From Prevotellaceae bacterium (lineage in GTDB: Bacteria; Bacteroidota; Bacteroidia; Bacteroidales; UBA932), in the NCBI GenBank assembly GCA_031287815.1, contig JAITSM010000126.1:1-12603 (forward strand): a stretch of 12,603 bases of DNA, written 5' to 3'. The stretch's first letter is position 1. Every line of letters starts with the position of its first letter. The notes under the pieces were generated by a model. The model saw nothing but the letters and a program-made list of their open reading frames with translations. It searched no databases and was not told the origin of the DNA. The position numbers and the translations under genes were made by a program. This document shows positions 1-5,167 of this stretch, one piece after another.

Positions 1-98
1 TTTTCGAAAAAGAGGCGTTTGTACTGCGCTTGCTGCTGCCGTTGCTGCTCTACAGGGTTGACATATTTTTTCTTTCTTGCATGTTTCGTCTTTGCCAT
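1..98 (-). CDS. Unknown basic protein, N-terminal 32 codons only (runs off the window)
   Basis: On the reverse strand an ATG at 98-96 opens a frame that stays open to the window edge. The visible peptide begins MAKTKHARKKKYVNP and continues with a Gln-rich stretch (VEQQRQQQAQYKRLFFE). It is strongly basic and hydrophilic with no signal peptide, so a cytoplasmic or nucleic-acid-associated protein is plausible, but I recognise no family. A TAnnTTTG promoter element lies about 28 bp upstream in the right orientation, which supports this ATG as the real start. The rest of the gene lies outside the window, so neither length nor function can be judged. It is divergent from everything to its right. 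Confidence 0.6.
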   Translation of the reverse strand, partial: MAKTKHARKKKYVNPVEQQRQQQAQYKRLFFE

Positions 99-125
99 AG
101 GTTTAAGATTGAGAAATTACAGGTA

Positions 126-133
126 CAAAGATA
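126..133 (-). promoter_or_regulatory. Bacteroidetes -7 promoter element (TATCTTTG) for the leftmost minus-strand gene
   Basis: Read on the reverse strand the bases are TATCTTTG, a perfect match to the Bacteroidetes sigma-ABfr -7 consensus TAnnTTTG. It lies 27 bases upstream of the ATG at 98. I see no clear -33 TTTG partner at the expected distance. Confidence 0.55.
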
Positions 134-449
134 GTGGAAATATCTAAAAAAGTATCATGGGAATTGTCTCCATATTCAGACGTACATGCACATTAATAGG
201 AATAGTGGGTTTGTTAGTGATGCACACGCGGGAAGGTGTGAGGCGCACAAATTAGGAATTATTTCCCCACAGATTCTCACAGATTTTTTTCCCATTACAC
301 AGTAAGAATTTTGATGGGAAAAAAGGTCGTTATAATCGCCGGTAGTCGCTCCCGGAGCCAATATGCCACCACCGTCGCCCCCTCTTGTTTATTTCAACTC
401 CGCTCGCTTCAAATATTCTTTAAATATCCAACTACTGATTCGCATAAAT

Positions 450-512
450 TATTGTCTTCTTTAACCGAAATATTGTCTTCTTTAAATGAATTAGTGCATT
501 CTTTATCTCAAC
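450..512 (+). repeat. Degenerate 21-bp tandem repeat, three copies
   Basis: Copies start at 450, 471 and 492. The first two share TATTGTCTTCTTTAA and agree at about 18 of 21 bases. The third (TAGTGCATTCTTTATC...) is more diverged. Read in the open plus frame this gives leucine heptads (LLSSLTE / ILSSLNE / LVHSLSQ), which may be only a by-product of a 21-bp period. Confidence 0.6.
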
Positions 513-532
513 CGCAATGATAAGAAAAAAGA

Positions 533-985
533 TTGGATTTTAATTTAAATTATAATTATACCGGTACTATATGTGGGAAAAATTCCTCTTCCTATTGCGA
601 TATGTATGGCCGAATGTGGCATATAACAAGTGCTGTTCCTGCCGATATGTGCCCAAATGGATGGCATGTGCCTGTATGGAATGAAATACAACAATATTTT
701 CCGAATAACAGTACAGTGAATGATATGAAAGCTACCACCAGTTGGACGGGAACTGCGGGTTGTGGCGATGGACCGGGAAATGATAAATATGGTTTTACAG
801 CGTTAGGGACCGGATTTAGAGACGATTTGCAAGCTAATGTATCTGACTACAAAATGGAAGGATTAAACACGTACTTTGCATTAGAAGATATAGGGGATTG
901 TTTAGTACTAGGATGGAGGTGTGAGCAATGGGCTACTTATGAGCCTGGTAACGATGACTGGAATTATATTCGTTGTATTCGTTGA
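533..985 (+). pseudogene. 5'-truncated fib_succ_major (Fibrobacter paralogous / C-type-lectin-like) domain protein
   Basis: The 150-residue frame matches the Fibrobacter succinogenes major paralogous domain from its middle to its end. It has FNLNY at residues 3-7, the Cys-containing YGRMW segment near 25-29, the hallmark CPNGWHVP at 40-47, YGFTALGTGFR in the middle and the typical ending RCIR. Missing are the roughly 30 residues that normally precede the NLNY segment (ending in a TWMAENLNY-like motif) and any signal peptide or lipobox, although family members are usually exported. The frame can only start at a TTG with no SD, and two stops (518-523) lie just upstream. I read this as a 5'-truncated relic rather than a working gene. 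Its base composition is visibly more AT-rich than the genes around it, which fits foreign origin or decay. A short functional protein starting at TTG cannot be excluded. Confidence 0.6.
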
Positions 986-1036
986 TAGGTTGTTGCATTT
1001 ATTACTTGAATCTACCGGTTTGCACCCCTTGAAATC

Positions 1037-1057
1037 TTTCAACTTTCAACTTCCAAC
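1037..1057 (+). repeat. Heptamer tandem repeat (TTTCAAC x3) upstream of rpsU
   Basis: TTTCAAC at 1037 and 1044 and TTCCAAC at 1051, followed by a T run that leads straight into the rpsU promoter element. The reverse complement of the unit differs by one base from the GTGGAAA heptamer array at 5061, so the two may belong to one family in opposite orientations. Confidence 0.65.
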
Positions 1058-1066
1058 TTTTTTTTA

Positions 1067-1074
1067 TACCTTTG
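1067..1074 (+). promoter_or_regulatory. Bacteroidetes -7 promoter element (TACCTTTG) for rpsU
   Basis: TACCTTTG is a perfect match to TAnnTTTG and lies 34 bases upstream of the rpsU ATG. No TTTG -33 element is visible at 18-21 bp spacing; the heptamer array occupies that place. Confidence 0.65.
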
Positions 1075-1087
1075 CCGTCCGAAATAA

Positions 1088-1097
1088 AAAGGAGGTG
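1088..1097 (+). promoter_or_regulatory. Strong Shine-Dalgarno of rpsU, unusually far from the start
   Basis: AAAGGAGGTG complements the usual bacterial 16S 3' end over 10 bases, which is rare in a phylum where SDs are mostly absent. The GGAGG ends 13 bases before the rpsU ATG (1109), which is too far for optimal use. A GTG at 1101 is at ideal spacing and opens a three-codon frame (GTG GCT CCA TGA) whose stop overlaps the rpsU start as ATGA. Confidence 0.7.
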
Positions 1098-1108
1098 TAT
1101 GTGGCTCC

Positions 1109-1300
1109 ATGATTATTGTACAAATAAAAGAAGGCGAAAACATCGAACGGGCGCTGAAAAAATTTAAACGCAAGTTCGAAAAAACAGGTACCGTCCGTGA
1201 ATTGCGCACGCGCAAAACTTTTGAAAAAAAATCCGTAAAACGCCGCGACGAAATTAAACGGGCTATTTATCGTCAACACATGCAGTTGTTAGAAGAATAG
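1109..1300 (+). CDS. rpsU: 30S ribosomal protein bS21
   Basis: A 63-residue, very basic protein starting MIIVQIKEGENIERALKKF and continuing with the KRKFEKTGTVREL segment. This is the typical Bacteroidetes bS21 sequence and length, so the start is secure. bS21 binds the 30S platform near the 3' end of 16S rRNA. In Bacteroidetes ribosomes bS21, with bS6 and bS18, is known to cover the anti-SD sequence, and rpsU is one of the few genes in the phylum that keeps a strong SD, consistent with autoregulation. The gene has its own TACCTTTG promoter, an SD at unusual spacing and a terminator 48 bp downstream, so it probably forms its own transcript. The order rpsU - xerC-like recombinase - hpf recurs in Bacteroidetes. 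A heptamer repeat starts at the stop codon itself. Confidence 0.95.
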   Translation: MIIVQIKEGENIERALKKFKRKFEKTGTVRELRTRKTFEKKSVKRRDEIKRAIYRQHMQLLEE

Positions 1301-1325
1301 TGATTAGTGATTAGTGGTTAGGACA
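1298..1325 (+). repeat. Heptamer tandem repeat starting at the rpsU stop codon
   Basis: TAGTGAT at 1298 and 1305, TAGTGGT at 1312 and a diverged TAGGACA at 1319. The first TAG is the rpsU stop codon. Confidence 0.65.
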
Positions 1326-1347
1326 ACATAAACCATAATTATAAAAG

Positions 1348-1382
1348 AACAGGCAGGGTTTATCCACTGCTTGTTTTTTTTA
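1348..1382 (+). terminator. Rho-independent terminator after rpsU
   Basis: AACAGGCAG pairs with CTGCTTGTT over 9 bp with one G-U pair. The loop is GGTTTATCCA, in which GG/CC could pair further. A run of eight T follows the stem. Confidence 0.85.
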
Positions 1383-1396
1383 AGACTCACAACTAA

Positions 1397-1426
1397 TTTG
1401 CATCTTCTGTTTTTTTTTTATATTTT
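1397..1426 (+). promoter_or_regulatory. Candidate promoter of the xerC-type gene
   Basis: TTTG at 1397-1400, an 18-bp spacer, then TATATTTT at 1419-1426. This fits the Bacteroidetes -33/-7 layout except that the last base of TAnnTTTG is T. It lies between the rpsU terminator and the recombinase ATG at 1450. Confidence 0.5.
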
Positions 1427-1449
1427 AGCGGTGGAAAATCAAAGAGCAA

Positions 1450-2367
1450 ATGTTTAACCGCTTCATAAATTACCTGCGATCCGAAAAGCGCTACTCCGAG
1501 CGAACCATCCATATTTATGCCGTCGCTATCCAGCACTTTTTAGATCATGCGGCCGTTCATGGCGAAGAGAAGCAGGAATTGGCTATGCTGACGGCGCAGG
1601 AAGTGCGGTCGTGGATGGCTGACCTGCTCAAAAACAAATTGACTACCCGCACCGTCAATCTGCAACTTTCGGCCTTGAACCGGTTTTTCAGATTTTTGCT
1701 ACGGGAAGATGTCCTTAAAAAAAATCCGATGCTAAAAATCCAGCGCCCAAAAACCAGCAAGCGGTTACCCGATTTTTTTGAGGCGGCGGCATTAAACAAT
1801 TTTTTGGACAGCCCTGTAGACGGCGACGATTATATCAATTTGCGAGACCGGATGATTATTGATTTGCTTTATACTACCGGCATCCGCCGCGCCGAATTGA
1901 TAGCCCTGTGCCCGGTGGACATTTATATTACCGGCAGGGACGCCGTGTTGCGCGTAACAGGCAAAGGCGACAAACAGCGCGAAACGCCGCTCACCGAAAA
2001 AATAACAAAACAGCTGCAGGATTATTTAACATTGCGGCAAACGGCTTTTCCCAACCTCGCTGCCAACGATTGCCTGTTTGTAACCAAGAAAGGGAAACCG
2101 TTGTATCCGAACCTCGTCAACCGGCTGGTGCGCGGCCGGCTGGCCAATCAGCAGGGATTTACAGGGAAGAAAAGCCCGCATGTGCTGCGTCATTCACTGG
2201 CTACGCACTTATTAAACAACGGCGCCGACATTATGAGCATAAAGGAAACGCTGGGGCATGCGAACCTTGCCGCTACGCAGGTGTACACGCATAACTCGTT
2301 TGCCAAACTGAAAAAAGTATACATAAATGCGCACCCGCGAGCGAAGAGCGGCGGGCAGAAGAAGTAA
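1450..2367 (+). CDS. xerC: XerC/XerD-type tyrosine recombinase
   Basis: 305 residues, the usual length of Xer recombinases. Residues 1-100 form the SAM-like core-binding domain (FINYLRSEKRYSERTI..., ending KNPMLKIQRPK). Residues 105-295 form the catalytic domain with all catalytic residues visible: Arg146 in TGIRRAEL, Lys172 in GKGDKQR, His244 and Arg247 in HVLRHSLATH, His270 in LGHANL and the nucleophile Tyr279 in TQVYTH. Xer recombinases resolve chromosome dimers at dif, and close relatives act in mobile elements. The position between rpsU and hpf is conserved in Bacteroidetes, which argues for the housekeeping XerC role rather than an integrase; no att-like repeat was seen around it. The ATG follows a probable promoter without an SD. 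Whether it is the XerC or XerD partner is not certain from one sequence. Confidence 0.9.
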   Translation: MFNRFINYLRSEKRYSERTIHIYAVAIQHFLDHAAVHGEEKQELAMLTAQEVRSWMADLLKNKLTTRTVNLQLSALNRFFRFLLREDVLKKNPMLKIQRPKTSKRLPDFFEAAALNNFLDSPVDGDDYINLRDRMIIDLLYTTGIRRAELIALCPVDIYITGRDAVLRVTGKGDKQRETPLTEKITKQLQDYLTLRQTAFPNLAANDCLFVTKKGKPLYPNLVNRLVRGRLANQQGFTGKKSPHVLRHSLATHLLNNGADIMSIKETLGHANLAATQVYTHNSFAKLKKVYINAHPRAKSGGQKK

Positions 2368-2427
2368 AAATAACCGCGAGAAAATGAAAACAATATTTCA
2401 ATCAATCGCACAATATAAACATTTTTT

Positions 2428-2435
2428 AAAGGAGG
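2428..2435 (+). promoter_or_regulatory. Strong Shine-Dalgarno of hpf
   Basis: AAAGGAGG ends seven bases before the hpf ATG, the ideal distance. It is one of three strong SDs in the window and fixes the hpf start. Confidence 0.8.
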
Positions 2436-2442
2436 AAAAATT

Positions 2443-2736
2443 ATGGAAGTACGTGTACAATCGGTAAAATTTGACGCCGACCACAAATTGATAGAATTTA
2501 CTGTCAAAAAAGTAGCGAAGTTAGACCGTTTTTTCGACGGCATTATAGCCGCCGAGGTGACGATGAACCTCACACCGGACCATGAGAATAAAAAAGTAGC
2601 CGTCCGGCTGGAAATTCCCGGTTATGATTTACGCTCCGAAAAACAATGCCGGACTTTTGAAGAAGCCGTGCGCCAGTGCGTAGATGTGTTGAAAATCCAA
2701 TTGAAAAAAACCAAAGAAAAAATGCGCGGAGAATAA
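2443..2736 (+). CDS. hpf: Short-form ribosome hibernation promoting factor
   Basis: 97 residues starting MEVRVQSVKFDADHKL, followed by the family segment ...FTVKKVAKLDRFFDGIIAAEVTMNL... and a C-terminal basic helix (DVLKIQLKKTKEKMRGE). Length and pattern fit short HPF/YfiA proteins, which have one beta-alpha-beta-beta-beta-alpha domain and lack the long-form dimerisation domain. These proteins bind the decoding centre of the 30S subunit and silence ribosomes in stationary phase. The gene lies 75 bp after the recombinase, probably on the same transcript, with its own strong SD, and is closed by a 12-bp hairpin terminator. It thus sits beside another small ribosome-associated gene, rpsU. Confidence 0.9.
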   Translation: MEVRVQSVKFDADHKLIEFTVKKVAKLDRFFDGIIAAEVTMNLTPDHENKKVAVRLEIPGYDLRSEKQCRTFEEAVRQCVDVLKIQLKKTKEKMRGE

Positions 2737-2759
2737 ATTTGTTATATTATAGCCACTCT

Positions 2760-2787
2760 GAAAAGGATGCCCTGCGGCATCCTTTTC
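2760..2787 (+). terminator. Hairpin terminator after hpf
   Basis: GAAAAGGATGCC and GGCATCCTTTTC form a perfect 12-bp stem around the loop CTGC, 24 bases after the hpf stop. The stem itself ends in TTTTC and is followed by TTGTTGC rather than a pure T run. The flanking A and T runs could allow termination in either direction. Confidence 0.8.
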
Positions 2788-2834
2788 TTGTTGCATCAGC
2801 TCCATGAGGTTATTTCTACTTCAATTTTTTTTCG

Positions 2835-2842
2835 TACTTTTG
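2835..2842 (+). promoter_or_regulatory. Bacteroidetes -7 element (TACTTTTG) for the decarboxylase
   Basis: TACTTTTG matches TAnnTTTG perfectly and lies between the hpf terminator and the ATG at 2912. This would leave a 5' leader of about 60 bases. No clear -33 element. Confidence 0.6.
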
Positions 2843-2911
2843 CATCCGTTTTCAAATCCGATGTAATTACATGGTCATTTTTTTTATAAAGTAACTAACC
2901 CGCATTTCATC

Positions 2912-4309
2912 ATGAAGAACAAATATATTGACTTAATTGAACAAAGTTTTGAATTCCCGCAAGAGGAATTTAAGACCGCAAACCACGAATTATACTTTAA
3001 TAATGTGCCGTTAATGGAACTTATCGAGCAATACGGAACACCGCTCCGGATAAGTTACCTGCCGAAAATAAGCCAGCAAATCCAACGCGCCAAGCGGATG
3101 TTTAATGTCGCTATGGCAAAGGTCGATTACCGGGGCGATTATTCGTATTGCTACTGTACCAAGAGTTCCCACTTTGCTTTCATACTTGAAGAAGCCCTGA
3201 AGAACGACATTCACCTTGAAACGTCGTCGGCATTCGATATTAACCTGATCGAGGCGCTCCACGAGCAGGGGCTGGTGGCGAAAGACCGCTACGTGGTGTG
3301 CAACGGATTTAAAAAAGACCTGTATATAGAAAATATCGCTGGGCTGATAAACAACGGCTGGGAAAATACCATCCCGGTGCTGGACAACATGGCAGAACTG
3401 GACTTGCTGCACAAGCACGTTACCCAACCCTGCAAACTGGGTATCCGCATTGCCGCGGAGGAAGAGCCCAAGTTCGACTTCTATACTTCCCGGCTGGGTA
3501 TCCGGTACAGCGATATTTTGATGTTTTACAAAGACCGGATTGCCAAAGACCAGCAATTCTCGTTGAAGATGCTGCACTTCTTTATCAACACCGGGATACG
3601 CGATAATTCGTACTATTGGAACGAACTGTCCAAGTGCGTCAGCGTATATTGCAGCCTCAAAAAAATATGCCCCGAACTGGATTCCCTGAACATCGGAGGC
3701 GGCTTTCCGATTAAAAATTCAATGGCCTTTGATTACGACTATGAGTATATGGCGGAAGAAATTATTGCGCAAATAAAGAGCATATGTAATCAAAACGGAG
3801 TGCCGGAGCCGAATATTTTTAGCGAGTTCGGAAGTTTTACCGTAGGCGAAAGCGGCGCCATTATTTATCAAATATTGGGGCAAAAACAGCAAAACGACCG
3901 CGAACGGTGGTACATGATCGACAGTTCCTTTATGACCACCTTGCCCGACACCTGGGCGATCAAGCAACGGTTTATCCTCTTGCCCGTAAACAACTGGGGG
4001 CGCGAATACCACCGCGTGTTCCTCGGCGGATTGACCTGCGACAGCCAGGATTATTACAACGCCGAATCGCACGCCAACGCTATTTTCTTGCCCAAAATAT
4101 TTCCCCACGACGAAACGCCGCAATACATCGGCTTCTTCCACACCGGCGCCTACCAGGATTCTATCGGCGGCACCGGCGGGCTGCAACACTGCCTGCAACC
4201 GGGCCCGAAACACATTATCATTACCCGCGACGAAGACGGCGAATACATCACCAAACTCTTCAGCAAAGAACAAACATACAAATCTATGTTGAAAATACTG
4301 GGATTTTGA
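2912..4309 (+). CDS. Fold-III PLP decarboxylase, arginine-decarboxylase (SpeA)-like, short form
   Basis: 465 residues of the Orn/DAP/Arg decarboxylase-2 family. The alanine-racemase-like barrel carries the probable PLP lysine Lys84 in YCTKSSHF, His222 in LHFFINTG, the phosphate-binding GGG at 262-264 and SEFGSF near 305. The C-terminal beta domain has the active-site Cys376 in TCDSQD and GAYQDSIGG near 412. CDSxD followed by a GFFxxGAYQ motif resembles E. coli SpeA more than LysA or ornithine decarboxylase, so arginine to agmatine (polyamine synthesis) is the best guess. However, SpeA is about 630-660 residues and this protein is much shorter. The neighbouring DAP genes make a DAP decarboxylase (LysA-type) role worth considering, but the motifs do not favour it. 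The gene stands alone, with its own -7 element and no SD. Confidence 0.75.
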   Translation: MKNKYIDLIEQSFEFPQEEFKTANHELYFNNVPLMELIEQYGTPLRISYLPKISQQIQRAKRMFNVAMAKVDYRGDYSYCYCTKSSHFAFILEEALKNDIHLETSSAFDINLIEALHEQGLVAKDRYVVCNGFKKDLYIENIAGLINNGWENTIPVLDNMAELDLLHKHVTQPCKLGIRIAAEEEPKFDFYTSRLGIRYSDILMFYKDRIAKDQQFSLKMLHFFINTGIRDNSYYWNELSKCVSVYCSLKKICPELDSLNIGGGFPIKNSMAFDYDYEYMAEEIIAQIKSICNQNGVPEPNIFSEFGSFTVGESGAIIYQILGQKQQNDRERWYMIDSSFMTTLPDTWAIKQRFILLPVNNWGREYHRVFLGGLTCDSQDYYNAESHANAIFLPKIFPHDETPQYIGFFHTGAYQDSIGGTGGLQHCLQPGPKHIIITRDEDGEYITKLFSKEQTYKSMLKILGF

Positions 4310-4336
4310 AAATGGAGAATTGGCTGGCGCCTTTTT

Positions 4337-4371
4337 GAGTTAAGAACTAAGAGTTGAGAACTAAGAGTTGG
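4337..4371 (+). repeat. Heptamer array, five units
   Basis: GAGTTAA, GAACTAA, GAGTTGA, GAACTAA and GAGTTGG in succession, so units of two types alternate. TTGGCTGGCGCC lies just before it and TTGGCTTGCGCC overlaps its end. Confidence 0.75.
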
Positions 4372-4388
4372 CTTGCGCCAGCACCTAT

Positions 4389-4430
4389 ACATCCTACTTC
4401 ATACATCCTACTTCATACATCCTACTTCAT
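4389..4430 (+). repeat. 14-bp tandem repeat, three perfect copies
   Basis: ACATCCTACTTCAT is repeated exactly at 4389, 4403 and 4417. The array runs directly into the 42-bp repeat. Confidence 0.85.
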
Positions 4431-4434
4431 CCCC

Positions 4435-4602
4435 CCTCCCACGTGGGGGAAAGTTCCTCCCAATTTCTTTTCCCCGCCTCCCACGTGGGGGAAAATTCCT
4501 CCCAATTTCTTTATCCCCCCTCCCACGTGGGGGAAAGTTCCTCCCAATTTCTTTTCCCCGCCTCCCACGTGGGGGAAAGTTCCTCCCAATTTCTTTATCC
4601 CG
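4435..4602 (+). repeat. 42-bp tandem repeat, four copies, with a CCCACGTGGG palindrome in each
   Basis: Units begin at 4435, 4477, 4519 and 4561 with CCTCCCACGTGGGGGAA. The same heptamer CCTCCCA returns 21 bp into each unit, so the unit looks like two diverged 21-bp halves. The palindrome centres are exactly 42 bp apart. Units 1 and 3 end with a T-rich stretch plus CCCCG, while 2 and 4 carry TTTATCCC there, so a two-unit (84-bp) pattern also alternates. Confidence 0.9.
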
Positions 4603-4632
4603 GAATTATTGTATACCTTTTCCGGTGATTTC

Positions 4633-4900
4633 CAGGGGACACTGCAACCATTGCAGGGGGCACTGTAAGCTTTGCAGGGGACACTGCAAACTTTGCAGGG
4701 GGCACTGTAAGCTTTGCAGGGGGCACTGCAAACTTCGCAGGGGACACTGCAGACTTCGCAGGGGGCACTGCAAACTTTGCAGGGGACACTGCAATCTTTG
4801 CAGGGGACACTGCAAACTTCGCAGGGGACACTGCAAACTTCGCAGGGGGCACTGCAAGCTTTGCAGGGGACACTGCAAGCTTTGCAGGGGACACTGCAAA
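4633..4900 (+). repeat. 21-bp tandem repeat, about 12.8 copies
   Basis: Each unit begins CAGGGG and continues with RCACTGCAA and a CTTTG/CTTCG end. Twelve full units run from 4633 to 4884, followed by 16 bases of a thirteenth. Across each junction CTGCAAACTTTGCAG or a close variant forms a 7-bp inverted repeat around one central base. Variation is concentrated at four unit positions: 7 (A/G), 13 (C/T), 16 (mostly A/G) and 20 (T/C). Units 2 and 4 are identical, as are units 9 and 10, which suggests local unit exchange. Confidence 0.95.
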
Positions 4901-5060
4901 CGAACTATACACTAAAACCTGAAAGGAGGGGATAAGTTAGGAGAACGCCGGGGTACATTCTTCAGGGGAACTTTGGTTTCCCGGAGGGGGGGGACAACCT
5001 ACTGCACGCGTCGGGACAATCCCTCGAGCGCTTCTACGTCCCGGCGGAGGCGGACGAAGG

Positions 5061-5081
5061 TGGAAAGTGGAAAGTGGAAAG
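5061..5081 (+). repeat. Heptamer array TGGAAAG x3
   Basis: Three perfect tandem copies, followed directly by TTGCCGGCGCC. Confidence 0.75.
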
Positions 5082-5093
5082 TTGCCGGCGCCA

Positions 5094-5114
5094 TAATTCC
5101 TAATTCCTAATTAT
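5094..5114 (+). repeat. Heptamer array TAATTCC x3
   Basis: TAATTCC, TAATTCC, TAATTAT, ending just before the T run and the -7 element of asd. Confidence 0.7.
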
Positions 5115-5120
5115 TTTTTG

Positions 5121-5128
5121 TACCTTCG
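5121..5128 (+). promoter_or_regulatory. Candidate -7 element (TACCTTCG) for asd
   Basis: TACCTTCG differs from TAnnTTTG at one base and lies 40 bases upstream of the asd ATG, just after a T run. As at rpsU, a heptamer array sits where a -33 element would be. Confidence 0.45.
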
Positions 5129-5167
5129 CGTGCTGAAATACGAAACTCAATTATTCAATATAAACAG

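Larger units (their letters stand above)
99..532. other. Intergenic stretch without a convincing gene
   Basis: About 430 bases between a minus-strand gene and a plus-strand relic. One plus-strand frame is open from about 242 to 520, with a TTG at 311 and an ATG at 314. It has no SD or clear promoter, and its C-terminal part (LLSSLTE, ILSSLNE) comes from a degenerate 21-bp DNA repeat. It ends in a double stop (TGA TAA, 518-523) directly before, and in the same frame as, the relic at 533. It also holds a tandem CACAGATTCT/CACAGATTTT pair around 268-288. I do not call a gene here. Confidence 0.5.
4310..5167. other. 858-bp gene-free region made largely of tandem repeats
   Basis: In order it holds a five-unit heptamer array (4337), a three-unit 14-bp array (4389), four 42-bp units (4435), about 12.8 copies of a 21-bp unit (4633), unique G-rich sequence (about 4906-5056) and two more heptamer arrays (5061, 5094). 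Open frames cross the arrays only because the periods are multiples of 3; none has an ATG with an SD. Variants of TTGGCTGGCGCC occur at 4319, 4368 and 5082, each next to a heptamer array. I see no tRNA, riboswitch or clear terminator here. Confidence 0.75.

Noticed and set aside
311..520. 69-codon plus-strand frame with leucine heptads
   Set aside because: No SD or promoter, odd composition, and its heptads follow from a degenerate 21-bp DNA repeat. Not enough to call a gene.
921..1112. 63-codon frame between the relic and rpsU
   Set aside because: It overlaps the relic out of frame and crosses a heptamer array; only its last three codons (the GTG leader frame) are of interest.
1450..2367. 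Integrase of a mobile element
   Set aside because: Conserved position between rpsU and hpf, no flanking att repeats and no tRNA; the housekeeping Xer role is simpler.
2737..2911. tRNA genes expected after hpf
   Set aside because: No cloverleaf or T-loop (GGTTCRA) sequence on either strand in this gap.
4633..4900. CRISPR array
   Set aside because: The units are contiguous 21-bp copies with no unique spacers, and no cas gene is nearby.
4354..4935. Several overlapping repeat-protein frames on both strands across the tandem arrays
   Set aside because: Periods of 42 and 21 are multiples of 3, so frames stay open on either strand by construction; none has a convincing start.
4310..5167. Plasmid or chromosomal origin based on iteron-like arrays
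   Set aside because: No rep, dnaA or par gene and no recognisable DnaA boxes. Only the phasing is reminiscent, so it is kept as a hypothesis in the findings.
4906..5167. Lysine riboswitch upstream of asd
   Set aside because: I could not find the conserved lysine-riboswitch core pattern or a terminator/anti-terminator pair; the stretch is repeats and G-rich unique sequence.
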